Part shown: positions 24,811-35,210 of the stretch, piece after piece | Numbering within the stretch: the stretch's first letter is position 1 | Layout of the letters: each line of letters starts with the position of its first letter | Source of the DNA: Siphonodentalium dalli | Taxonomy: Eukaryota > Mollusca > Scaphopoda > Gadilida > Siphonodentaliidae | DNA: 64,000 nucleotides | Direction of reading: 5' to 3' | NCBI GenBank assembly: GCA_032622095.1 | Contig: CP136066.1 | Location: 58,432,609-58,496,608, forward strand | Notes under the pieces: model-generated | Seen by the model: the letters and a program-made list of their open reading frames with translations, nothing else | What the model was told of the DNA's origin: nothing | The model's database searches: none | Made by a program: the position numbers and the translations under genes

Positions 24811-27325
24811 TTAGCTCAACTTACTTTTGTAAGTTTGAGCTATTGCCATGGCTTGGCGTCCGTCGTCCGTGTGTCCGTGTGTCCGTGTGTCCGTCAACAA
24901 TTTCCTTTGGCGCGGGCTACAGGTCGTACCTTTGGTCTGATCTTCATGAAATTTTGCATGAATGTTGACATTGACATGTAGATGGGAACGAGTCATTTTG
25001 GGGTCATTCGGCCAAAAAACATGGCCGCTGGTGGCCATTTTGGATTTCAAAATTCAATCCATTGGCGCGGGCTACAGGTCGTACTGTTCGTCTGATCATT
25101 ATGAAATTTGTCATGGATGTTAATATTGACATGTAGATGGGAACGAGTCATTTTGGGGTCGTTCGGCCAAAAAACATGGCCGCTGGCAGCCATCTTGGAT
25201 TTTACTCTTTGCATGACTAAATCCTTTGGCGCAGGCTACAGGTCGTAGTTTTGATCAGAACTTCATGAAATTTGTCATGGATGTTAACAATGACATGTAG
25301 ATGGGAACGAGTGATTTTGGGGTTGTTCGGCCAAAAAACATGGCCGCCAGCCGCCATCATGTATTTTACTCTTTGCATGACTAAATCCTTTGGCGCGGGC
25401 TACAGGTCGTACCTATGGTCTGATCTTTATGAATTTTGTCATGAATGTTGACATTGACATGTAGATGGGAACGAGTCATTGTGGGGTCATTCGGCCAAAA
25501 AACATGGCCGCTGGTGGCCATTTTGGATTTCAAAATTCAATCCATTGGCGCGGGCTACAGGTCGTGCTGTTCGTCTGATCATCATGAAATTTGTCATGGA
25601 TGTTAATATTGACATGTAGATGGGAACGAGTGATTTTGGGGTCGTTCAGCCAAAAAACATGGCCACCAGCAGCCATCTTGGGTTTTACTCTTTGCATGAC
25701 TAAATTCTTTGGCGCGGGCTACAGGTTGTAGCTTTGGTCAGAACTTCATGAAATTTGTCATGGATGTTAACAATGACATGTAGATGGGAACGAGTGATTT
25801 TGGGGTTGTTTGGCCAAAAAACATGGCCGCCAGCCACCATCATGGATTTTACTCTTTGCATGACTAAATCCTTTGGCGCGGGCTACAGGTCGTACCTATG
25901 GTCTGATCTTTATGAATTTTGTCATGAATGTTGACATTGACATGTAGATGGGAACGAGTCATTGTGGGGTCATTCGGCCAAAAAACATGGCCGCTGGTGG
26001 CCATTTTGGATTTCAAAATTCAATCCATTGGCGCGGGCTACAGGTCGTGCTGTTCGTCTGATCATCATGAAATTTGTCATGGATGTTAATATTGACATGT
26101 AGATGGGAACGAGTGATTTTGGGGTCGTTCAGCCAAAAAACATGGCCACCAGCAGCCATCTTGGATTTTACTCTTTGCATGACTAAATCCTTTGGCGCAG
26201 GCTACGGGTCGTAATTTTGATCAGAACTTCATGAAATTTGTCATAGATGTTAACAATGACATGTAGATGGGAACGAGTGATTTTGGGGTTGTTCGGCCAA
26301 AAAACATGGCCGCCAGCAGCCATCATGGATTTTACTCTTTGCATGACTAAATCCTTTGGCGCGGGCTACAGGTCGTACCTATGGTCTGATCTTTATGAAT
26401 TTTGTCTTGAATGTTGACATTGACATGTAGATGGGAACGAGTCATTTTGGGGTCATTCGGCCGAAAAACATGGCCGCTGGTGGCCATTTTGGATTTCAAA
26501 ATTCAATCCATTGGCGCGGGCTACAGGTCGTGCTGTTCGTCTGATCATCATGAAATTTGTCATGGATGTTAATATTGACATGTAGATGGGAACGAGTGAT
26601 ATTGGGGTCGTTCGGCCAAAAAACATGGCCGCCAGCAGCCATCTTGGATTTTACTCTTTGCATGACTAAATTCTTTGGCACGGGCTACAGGTTGTAGCTT
26701 TGGTCAGAACTTCATGAAATTTGTCATGAATATTGATATTGACATGTATATGGGAACGAGTCATTTTGGGGTCATACGGCCAAAAAACATGGCCGCTGGC
26801 AGCCATCTTGGATTTCAAAATTCAATCCATTGGCACGGGCTACAGGTCGTACTGTTTGTCTGATCATCATGATATTTATCATGGATGTTAATATTAACAT
26901 GTAGATGGGAACGAGTCATTTTGGGGTCGTTTGGCTAAAAAACATGTCTGCCAGCAGCCATCTTGGATTTTACTCTTTGCATGACTAAATCCATTGGCAC
27001 AGGCTACAGGTCATACCTTTGATCAGATCATTATGAGATTTGTAAAGGCTGTAGATGGGAACAAGTCATTTTGGGGTAATTCGGAAAAAAACATGGCTGC
27101 CGGTGGCCATTTTAGAATTTACTCTTTGCATCAATAAATCCTTTGGCACATCACCACATCCTTGATCCGATCATTATGAAACCTGTTATGAATGTTGATA
27201 TTTTCATGTACATCTAGTCTTACTTAGACATTTCAATTAGCACTTTTCCTATTCCTCCATTTACTGTCGACCATTAAATTATTCCCATACCTAAGTTGAG
27301 CTACAGTGTCATTGACACTTTCATT
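24811..27325 (+). mobile_element. Nested satellite-carrying element (TTAGCTCAACTTAC end)
   Basis: Begins with an inverted AGCTCAACTTAC/GTAAGTTTGAGCT hairpin, then (GTGTCC)n, then the long tandem array. It ends with GTTGAGCTACAGTGTCATTG followed by a TGACACT hairpin partner. A related 5' end (AGCTCAACTTGACAGTCAAG) occurs alone near 47010. Same architecture as the host element but different sequence. Confidence 0.6.
24909..27145 (+). repeat. Tandem satellite with 483-bp higher-order repeat
   Basis: Monomers each begin GGCGCGGGCTACAGGTCGTA at 24909, 25064, 25228, 25392, 25547, 25711, 25875, 26030, 26194, 26358, 26513, 26677, 26832 and 26996. Spacings follow 155-164-164, repeated three times exactly (483 bp each), then 155-164-155-164. 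The 155 monomer lacks the ACTCTTTGCATGACTAAATC segment present in the 164 monomers. This is direct evidence of trimeric higher-order amplification. Confidence 0.92.
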
Positions 27326-27507
27326 AAAATAGCTAATCGGTATCGCCAAGGTATGGGTTAAACATCTGCCGATCGTGATCGGCCTCTCGTTATAGAATAC
27401 TGCTGAGAGAGGTCAAGGTCCACACATGTCGCAACTTTTCCCACTGAGAATGTGAATTATGAATTTGTACAGGCAACTGTCAAGCTAATACTATTTAATC
27501 TTTATAG

Positions 27508-27778
27508 AATACTGCTGAGAGAGGTCGAGGACCACGCATGCCACCACCAGGATTGATGGATCCACCATATGACAGACCGCATCCCTATGAAGAGGGTCCT
27601 GTTGACTACCCAGGCAGGCACCCAATGGACTACGATGATTACGGATATGTTGACCCACCTCCAAGAAGAATGCCTCCTGAAAGGGATTTTCCACCAATGA
27701 TAGCAGGCCGAGGTCGTCCACCTCCCGATTATGAATTCAGGAGGGAACATGACTTTAGAGAGGACAGATATCCACCGG
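27508..27778 (+). CDS. SR-rich gene exon 2 (Pro/Arg/Asp-rich)
   Basis: The acceptor is AATCTTTATAG|AATACT and the donor is CCACCGG|GTATGG, leaving phase 1. It encodes 90 residues starting NTAERGRGPRMPPPGLMD, with DYDDYGYVDPPPRRMPP and a tail of FREDRYPPG. The composition is disordered, Pro/Arg/Asp/Tyr-rich and RGG-like, typical of RNA-associated proteins. A degenerate copy of its first ~30 bases lies 110 bp upstream (27398). The exon sits directly after a 4.7-kb GTCY-microsatellite element. Confidence 0.75.
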
Positions 27779-27828
27779 GTATGGGACGTACATGTAGATA
27801 GTCTGGTCGATGGGGTATGACTTGGTGA

Positions 27829-28277
27829 TTAACCCTTTCATGATGGGAGCAGTGCTGGTGCAACATTAATGAACCTATGCTAGTGCATTCTCTTAAATAT
27901 GCGAGTCTCCCATAGGGAGCCTCGCATATATAGGAGAATGCACTGGCTTACAAGGTCAAAGTAAATATTGTTAGGCTAATGTATCCTCTTATATATGAGA
28001 GGCTAACCTATGGGAGACTCGCATTTAATATAAGAGAATGTATTGGAACAATATTTTTAACAAATTTATAATTTTTTATCATTATTTCTTCAATTCTTTA
28101 ACAATTTTTTGGAATAAAAAAAAAATCAATTCTTAATAAATTTTTTAATAATAAAAAAAAATAATGTAAAATTTGTTAGGCCAGTGCATTCTCTTATATA
28201 TGCGAGGCGACCTATGAGCAGGCATTGGCACAGGGTTTTTGCATAATATCAGGAAGCACCAGTCATGGAAGGGTTAA
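27829..28277. mobile_element. TTAA MITE family C copy, full
   Basis: TTAA on both sides; ends CCCTTTCATGATGGGAGCAG / GAAGCACCAGTCATGGAAGGG. Two hairpins plus an A/T-rich middle. Begins 50 bp after SR-rich exon 2. Confidence 0.7.
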
Positions 28278-28316
28278 ATGGGGCTCGAGGCCTTCAAAAT
28301 GGGTTCAAGCGAGATA

Positions 28317-28527
28317 CAGTAATGCCCTAAATAATCGACTCCTTAACCACAGCAGAATTATGAGTAATTTTTCAGGATTTAGTTGGAAACATGGCTTGTT
28401 GCCATTCATCAGAAAGCTTTCAGTGAGAGCTTTCCAATGAATGGCAACAAGCCATATTTCCGATTAAATCCTGAAAAATTACTCATATTTCTCCTGTTTA
28501 AAGAGTCGATTATTTAGGGCATTACTG
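28317..28527. mobile_element. Fold-back TA MITE family E copy 5
   Basis: TA flanks, full-length 211-bp palindrome like the 8379 copy, with several substitutions in the right arm. Confidence 0.78.
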
Positions 28528-28924
28528 TAACATGAAATTCAGTAAAACATCTGTCATCAACAAGTACACCTGAATAATAGATTGACTTTGTTCTTATTTT
28601 CATAATTAATAACTTTCCAATAATGAGATTACACATGTCAAAACCATTGTTATGTTAACGTTACTGTTACAGTGGGGAATTACCAATAAAAGTCCGATCA
28701 GATAGTATTCTATCAATAATGAATATCTATTTCTCAATGTTCTTTTTAGTGTTTTTATATTTTGTGCACATTTACCCACTGCAAGTGTCTTGGGTCCCTT
28801 TAACGACTAAATACTCACTGACGAGTTGCTACTTTAAGGCAGTCCTCTTAATGCAGATTCTTTGGCTACGGAAATCCACTATGGCAACAGTGTTCATGCT
28901 GTCGGTTCGAAAGTGGCCACAAAA

Positions 28925-29108
28925 ATCTGCCAATTTGGGGATATAGAGAAACTAAGCTAAAAAAAGAAAAAGAAACTTTCTAAGAAATTTCTTAATAAAC
29001 TAAAAAACTTGTTTATTTGATAATAAAGATGAGGCCTAAGCAGAAATAGGTCCGCAGAGGGTGAATTTAGTGATGCTAGCCTGCTGTCCAGCACCATATT
29101 TTAAAGCC
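28925..29108. repeat. Family F MITE fragment
   Basis: The AATTTGGGGATATAGAGAAACT block, the GATGAGGCCTAAGCAG block and a partial GAGGGTGAATTTAGTGATGC arm. It ends about 28 bp before the acceptor of SR-rich exon 3. Confidence 0.6.
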
Positions 29109-29136
29109 TGATTGTTTGTGTTGTCTATTCTTGTAG

Positions 29137-29343
29137 GTCATCAATGGGAGCTCGAAGAAAGACGAGATGCATTTAATAGAGAGTATAGAGAACGCGATGC
29201 GCATGATAGAGATCAAATAGAACACGTTGCGTATAATAGAGAGAAGTTAGAACGCGATGCATATAATAGAGAGACGATAGAACAGTTGGAGAGAGAGAAC
29301 AGACTGCTTCGACAACAAGCTGAAAGAAAGATCGAAGAGATGG
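29137..29343 (+). CDS. SR-rich gene exon 3 (charged coiled coil)
   Basis: The acceptor is TTCTTGTAG|GTCATC and the donor is GAGATGG|GTGAGT, phase 1 at both ends, 207 nt. Joined to exon 2 it reads ...PPG-HQWELEERRDAFNREY. The 68 residues are a near-continuous charged helix with a repeated pattern (RDAFNRE, RDAHDRD, KLERDAYNRE) ending QLERENRLLRQQAERKIEEM, a likely coiled coil with Leu at heptad positions. No catalytic motif is present. Confidence 0.8.
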
Positions 29344-29365
29344 GTGAGTTAGAATGTGCTTCATA

Positions 29366-29790
29366 ACCAAGTCTTCAAATAGTATGCCTGTAATTTGCAG
29401 AATGAGGTCCCCAGATGGTGAATTTAGTGATGCTATTTACCCTCTGGGAACCTCATTCTGCTTAGGCCTCAACTGCTATGGGAGACCTAGGATCAGACTG
29501 AATTTCCCCCAGTTGAAATTGGTGATGTTCACCCATCAGTCACCTCGATTATGCATTTTATCTTCTGCAAATTAGGGGATATAGAAACTTCCCTGAAGGG
29601 AAATTGTAACTAAAAACAATGTTAATTAATTTGAGACTATAGATACTTCCCAGAAGATGAGGACTAAGCAGAATTAGGTCCCCAGATGGTTAATTTGGTG
29701 ATGCTAGCCCACAGTACAGGATACCATCACTAAATTCACCCTCTGGAGACCTCATTCTGCAAATGACAGACACACTATTTGCAGGCTTGG
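29366..29790. repeat. Family F MITE copy
   Basis: Starts AACCAAGTCTTCAAATAGTATGCC and ends AGACACACTATTTGCAGGCTTGG, with full internal blocks. It begins 23 bp after the donor of SR-rich exon 3. Confidence 0.7.
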
Positions 29791-30046
29791 CCATAATTCT
29801 TATTAAAGCCACAAAAATACACCCAATAATATTTACTTTTGAATTTTTCCCGGCATTGAAATAGACTATTAATTACCTGAAATACCTTTTTGCACATAAT
29901 ATATGTTCCAGAAAGATGCATTGAAGTCATAAAAAATACAACTTCCAACACAATGCTCAGACCCAAACACTTTTTACTCCATTTGTATTCACTGAAGTTC
30001 TGGAATCGAAATAATATGTGACTGGAAAATTATTTATTTCGTTATC

Positions 30047-30169
30047 TTAACCCTTACATGACTGGAGCTCCCTGAAATTTTGCAGAAACCCTGTGTCAAT
30101 GCATTCTCTTATATATGCGAGTCGCCAATCTTGAAAGCACCAGCGCAGCTCCCATCATGAAAGGGTTGA
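30047..30169. mobile_element. TTAA MITE family C, internally deleted copy
   Basis: The left flank is TTAA and the right flank TTGA. The ends are preserved and the interior is collapsed to half of one hairpin (CAATGCATTCTCTTATATAT), showing that the hairpin can be partly lost. Confidence 0.6.
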
Positions 30170-31114
30170 CTGGAAACTATTTTAACTACACGCATTGCTT
30201 TCTCTTAATTTTAATCTTCAAAATTATATATTATCTTAAAAGTTGCATATCACTTATAGCTCTAGATTTTCCTCCCATAGGCAACAGGTGTTATTATAAG
30301 TGACCGCTGATTTAAACGGCACAAACGAAACAATCTCAGATTTAGCATTTGTTTAGCACTATATCAATGGGTCTATTCAGAAATCTTCCACGTAGGTATA
30401 TTTTGAGATACCTCATACCAAATTATGTTTACATATTTTGGGGTTCTAACAAGCCATGGCTGTTTAACAATCTCTATCTGGCAACACTATCCACAAAAAC
30501 AGTAACAAAATTCTATAAAACTCTTTTGAATTATTAATCCCAAGTAAGGCCATTAAAAATTAAAGTCTGGGTTCACGGGCAATTATGTCTAAATTTTTTG
30601 ATGAGGGAGGGAGGCTTTTTATATTTATTATTTATTTTAAATTCTTCAAAACATACCTCAAAATTGAATAATCTTTTTTCATGATTCCAGGTAATACAAC
30701 TTGTCTCTGTGTAATCACATGTATAGCTCAATACTTGGGAATATTCTGACACCTCTGTTGCCCCAATTCCCAAAGCATGGCTCTAAATGGCTATTGAGGA
30801 AAGGCATAGCATGAGTTTTGTCTGGTTCTATTCATGATAGGGTGAGGGATATGGTTTATAAAGTCAGAACCGCTCAATGTCTCCCACAGTCCTTCGAATT
30901 TGGAAAACGTAGGTGCGCGATATATCGCTCGGAGTTTTTGGAATTTGCGCGCGCATTTTTTGCGGGAGCACAATTCAAATTAACATGGATGAAATGATTA
31001 CTGAATAAAGACAAACACAATTATAATGATACACACGTGTAATTCCAAGTGTGCCTTTGGCAACTTAAAGTGAAAACAGAAATAAAAACATATGTTTATA
31101 TTGTAGTACAATAT

Positions 31115-31657
31115 CTAGTCCACAATAATCCGATTATCTGGCAATCCAGGTGAATCTAATAACGGTAATGAGTCCACTTCCGCGTCTGAGAGTGCATGCT
31201 CACCAGACTCGCAGTCGCTTAAAAATTCAAACTCGGAAGTGGAATCGTTACCGCAATCAGATTCACCGGAATCCGACGAATCAACCGGGGCTCTCTTTCG
31301 TTTTGATAGAGTCGGTATTTGAGGAGGCTCCCATGTCCATTCTTCGCTTTCTCTGAGTCGAGAGATACTGGCTTCGAAGTATAGCTTCGAAGTATAGTTA
31401 AACTTAAAACCTAATCTATGGCAATACTATTCAAATGAATCGGCGAATCCCGCATGCCGAAACATCAAACGAGGCTGCCAAAGAATTGACACTTTTTTGC
31501 GGGAACTCGCACGTGCAGCAGTTGTGACGAGGTGTACCCCAATCATTGAGTGAGAAAGACGCCGGCGGCCGCTTTGATCTATGTTATTATGTTCGTAATC
31601 AACGTCATCGCTACTGAGAAAGATACACGGTGAATAGTCTTGTCGGCGTTTAACCAT
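31115..31657 (-). pseudogene. Minus-strand ORF pair inside the Harbinger-like element
   Basis: One frame starts at ATG 31657 (MVKRRQDYSPCIFLSSDD), hits a single TAG at 31427-31429, and resumes in the same frame to a TAG at 31115. The second part reads RESEEWTWEPPQIPTLSKRK then a long acidic/Ser stretch (VDSSDSGESDC and SDAEVDSLPLL), ending NRIIVD. The charge pattern resembles an acidic activation or nuclear-localisation region rather than an enzyme. A spliced product avoiding the TAG is possible (GT at ATTGG|GGTACA near 31530). Function unknown. Confidence 0.4.
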
Positions 31658-32246
31658 TGATGTGCTGTTTGTTAAAATCTCGTTCACTGGCTGCAAATTC
31701 CGACGCGCGCATTTAAATTTTTCGGCGTGCGCATTTAATAACTCGCTGGTTTTTAGATCCGCGTGCGCCAAGGCGCGCAAGCGCAATTGCGCGCCTCAAA
31801 ATCGAAGGACTGCTCCCACCAAATATCAGAACTGTACAATGAACCACACATGTTGAGAAACACACACCACTCAAATTACAAAAACTTCTGACAATTGAAT
31901 TAGGAATTCTGAGAAAGCTGATTCAAATGTAGCAGTGCCATAAATTTCTCTGCATGTATTTATTTACTGCAATGCCCATGAATATCCACCATCGGGAACA
32001 ATTCTCAGTGACACTGAAGTTATTTTTCTAGTGTTCCACAAGAATCCTATATACCGGTTTATACCATTATACTTTTGTACTGATCGCTGCTGATGTGGGT
32101 ACATGTCTGTGCATGTGGTGTCAAAGTGACAGTTCTGATAAATTGGTTGAATTCATTGGGAATAACTTCAAGAAGAAGAAAGTATTTGTGAATAACTTCA
32201 TTTTTATTTTTTAATTAACAAAAAGATAACTGGTATCCCACAATTA

Positions 32247-32429
32247 CTATGAAAACATGTCTTTCAAATCGTTTGGAATTTTCGGGATTTCGCCAAAATC
32301 ATCAGATTTATTGCATTTTATTGTCTCATAAAGTTCACCAACAGATGTTCCTTCGGTTAATCCTCCATATACACTCCACTGCAGGATAACTGTGATCCCT
32401 GACGTAATGCACACAGAAAACAAACTCAT
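32247..32429 (-). CDS. Small hydrophobic-start ORF inside the Harbinger-like element
   Basis: A 60-codon frame from ATG 32429: MSLFSVCITSGITVILQW is hydrophobic, followed by TSVGELYETIKCNKSDDFGE and a stop. It could be a first exon or a chance frame. It is listed because it is the only ATG-led frame in this part of the element and lies 0.6 kb upstream of the other minus-strand frame. Confidence 0.2.
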   Translation of the reverse strand: MSLFSVCITSGITVILQWSVYGGLTEGTSVGELYETIKCNKSDDFGEIPKIPNDLKDMFS

Positions 32430-33250
32430 TTTCCCATTTTAATTAGTACAAAATTGCGGAAAAATAGACAAACGATAATCTCGACCATGTGCTTTGTCAA
32501 CGAAAGTAAATATAACCGGTGCTCTTAGAAATATGACCGGTCCCCGGTGGCGGTGCTCTTAAAAATGTGACCGGTGATGCAAAAAAAAGTCCTTATCACT
32601 AGCGTATGGAGGGAAAAAAAACAATTTGAGATTGCGATAAATAGTTTTGATGCAGCAGACTTTTAGTGATGCGGGCGGGGCCAGTGAACCCAGACTTCAA
32701 TTTTTAATGGCCTAATGCAGGAGAAAATTCTGGTGTTATTTCTCTTTAAACTGTTTTTATGAGATAACTTTCCACTAAAAATTGTGTAATTTTCTAAAAT
32801 TAGTCACATTTCATGTCCTGGTTCGTGGGAAAAAATAGGCAAAAATTTCCTTGTGACCTTTTGATGTCTCTCTGGCTCAAAATTACTATTTTATACATCT
32901 AAATTAATCCAGAAAGTTCAGCGAATATACAGACCATATTTCAGTTTTTGATGTTTGAATTTTTTAGAGGTCAATTGACTGGAATGGAACTAGATAGTAG
33001 ATGCTTGCATCATGTTTTTGTATGTAAATGGTAGATTTTCCAACAAGTTTTTGAAGTGTCATTACAATAGTCTCTGTGGCCTGAATTTGTATTGGTTTTT
33101 TCAGATCAAAGTTCAAGAATTGGTGGGGGAAATGAGTGTGAACCAAGTATTATAGATTACAGTCACGGCAAGCAAGAAGGTTAGTTTTAAGGCATTGTCA
33201 ACCATAGATTATTGTCATGGTGAGTTTTATGTAAGACTTGACAGGTTTTT

Positions 33251-34727
33251 ATGTTTACCCATACCATGTATGGTAAACATAGTGTCGTTGTCCGGATTGA
33301 CCACTCGTCGTTCGTCCGTCCGTCCGTCCGTCTGTCCGTCCGTCTGTCCGTCCATCTGTCCGTCCGTCCGTAGACACTTTACGTGTAATGCGATAACTCA
33401 AACATTTTTTACCTGATCAAAACCAAATATTGTATATGGGGTTTTCAGCCCAAAATACAGATCGAGTTCGAATATGGGTTTGATCCGACTTTTTTGTACA
33501 GAGTTATGGCCCTTTTTCGACTTAGAATTCACGCATTCTGCCATAACTCAAACATTTTTTATCTGATCGGAACCAAATTTGGTATGTGAGTTTCTCGGCC
33601 CAAAATACAGATCGAGTTCGAATATGGGTTTGATCCGACTTTTTTTTACGGAGTTATGGCCCTTTTTCGACTTAGAATTCATGAATTCTGCCATAACTCA
33701 AACATTTTTTTATCTGATCGGAACCAAATTTGGTATGTGAGTTTCTCAGCCCAAAATACAGATCGAGTTCGAATATGGGTTTGATCCGAGTTTTTTTTAC
33801 GGAGTTATGGCCCTTTTTCGACTTAGAATTCATTAATTCTGCCATAACTCAAACATTTTTTATCTGATTGGAACCAAATTTGGTGTATGAGTTGATCGGA
33901 TTTTTTTTAATGGAGTTATGGTCCTTTGACCTATAATTCACACATACATGTACTTCGATAAATCAACCATTTTTCATCTGATAGGAACCAAATTTGGTAT
34001 GTGAGTTTCTCAACTCAAAATACAGAACGAGTTTGAATATGGGTTAGATCCAATTTGTTATACCAGAGATATGGCCCTTTTTAAACTAAGAATTATCCAG
34101 ATTATAACCCAAGTAACTTACAATTAATGAATACCTGCTTCTCTGTGAGCAAGATAAAAGACAATATAGTTTATTGCTTTGAGAGTTATTTATACCGGGT
34201 AGCCCTCATATGTTAGCTCTGTATAAGAGACACAGATTAGTGAATTATTGGATAAATTGATTTAGCTATCTTTTTAACCACAACTTAGCCATGTGAATTT
34301 ATTTAACTAGACCAATGGAGCTCTCTAAGTCCTTGGATGATGGGACTACATTGGATCAAACAGGGCAGAGATAGGTGATTTAACCCCTTTTACCCATTCC
34401 ATGTCTTTTAACCTTTTCCATTAAATAAATAATTATAATATTTTGATATCTCACATGGCAATTTGCAACAACATGAATAGAACTGCTTACACTATGATAG
34501 TGGTGACAGGCTCTAGAGTTTAGATGTTATATTAACCCTTCTATATTGACTCATACATTCCAATAATTTGTGTTATTACTGTTATTATGTACATTTGTCA
34601 TATACTACTTTAGATCATAACAGTATACTCTATAATTCAACATTAAAAGATTATGATTCTGATCATAACAATTTACTATCGCCAAGGGATGGGTTAAACA
34701 TCTGCCGATCGTGATCGGCCTCTCGTT
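33251..34727 (+). mobile_element. GTCY-microsatellite (Helentron/pearl-like) element 2
   Basis: Starts TGTTTACCCATACCATGTAT with partner GGTAAACA, then (GTCY)n at 33309-33370. About four 150-bp tandem units follow (CCATAACTCAAACATTTTTT at 33541, 33691, 33842; a diverged one near 33391). It ends with the same 3' hairpin CCGATCGTGATCGG and CCTCTCGTT as element 1; the last 40 bp are nearly identical. Lies in the intron between SR-rich exons 3 and 4. Confidence 0.65.
33391..34090 (+). repeat. 150-bp tandem repeat core of element 2
   Basis: Units of 150-151 bp share CTGATCGGAACCAAATTTGG, ATACAGATCGAGTTCGAATA and GAGTTATGGCCCTTTTTCGA. The first and last units are diverged. Confidence 0.85.
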
Positions 34728-34794
34728 TGTATACCATATGAGTTTTATGTAAGACTTGGCCGTTTGTATACCATATGCTATGTCACGCCCAGGT

Positions 34795-35210
34795 TCTGAA
34801 GAATGAGGTCCCCAGAGGGTAATTAAGTGAAGCTACCCACACAGCAGGCCAGCATCATAAAACTTTTCCTCCGGAGATCTCATTCTGGATGGCCTCATCT
34901 GTTTTGGGAGACCTAGACACAGATTTGAGTTCCCAGATGATGTGCACCCATTGAGCACCTCAAATATGCATTTTGTCGGCTGCAAATTTTGGAATATAGA
35001 GAACTAAATTTAAAAAAAAAACTGAAGAAGCTAAAAAAACTTGTTAATTTGATAATAAAGATACTTTCCAGAAAAGTTGAGGTCTAAGCAGAATGAGGTC
35101 CCCAGAGGGTAAATTTAGTAATGCTAGCCAGCTATGAGGGGTAGCGTCACTAAATTCACCCTCTGGGGACCTCATTATGCAAATGTCCAGCACCATATTT
35201 TGAGGCCTGG
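34795..35210. repeat. Family F MITE copy
   Basis: Carries the arms around 34806-34870 and 35095-35175 and the GGGAGACCTAGACACAG and ATTGAGCACCTCAAATATGC internal blocks. It ends near ATATTTTGAGGCCTGG. Confidence 0.65.

Larger units (their letters stand above)
22706..27391 (+). mobile_element. GTCY-microsatellite (Helentron/pearl-like) element 1
   Basis: Starts with a near-palindrome GTGTACCCATACCATG... and a (GTCY)n microsatellite (22767-22806). A core of diverged internal repeats follows (TTTGGTATCGATYGGTTGAT blocks). It ends in a 3' hairpin CCGATCGTGATCGG followed by CCTCTCGTT. The layout of 5' palindrome, GTCY microsatellite, tandem core and 3' hairpin matches DINE-1/Helentron-associated and oyster pearl-type elements. 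No Rep/helicase frame, so non-autonomous. A second element with its own array is nested inside at 24811-27325. Confidence 0.65.
30548..32712. mobile_element. PIF/Harbinger-like DNA element (3-bp TAA duplication)
   Basis: Inverted termini of about 29 bp (GGCCATTAAAAATTAAAGTC against GGCCATTAAAAATTGAAGTC, continuing TGGGTTCAC) are flanked by TAA on both sides (30545-30547, 32713-32715). A 3-bp TWA duplication is typical of Harbinger. No DDE transposase or Myb-like ORF is recognised, so it is non-autonomous or degenerate. It contains a GC/CpG-rich core near 30890-31000 and 31500-31800 and minus-strand open frames described separately. Confidence 0.7.

Noticed and set aside
24811-27300. Regular spaced repeats that could suggest a CRISPR array
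   Set aside because: Units are 155-164 bp, contiguous and without unique spacers, in a eukaryotic intron; this is satellite DNA.
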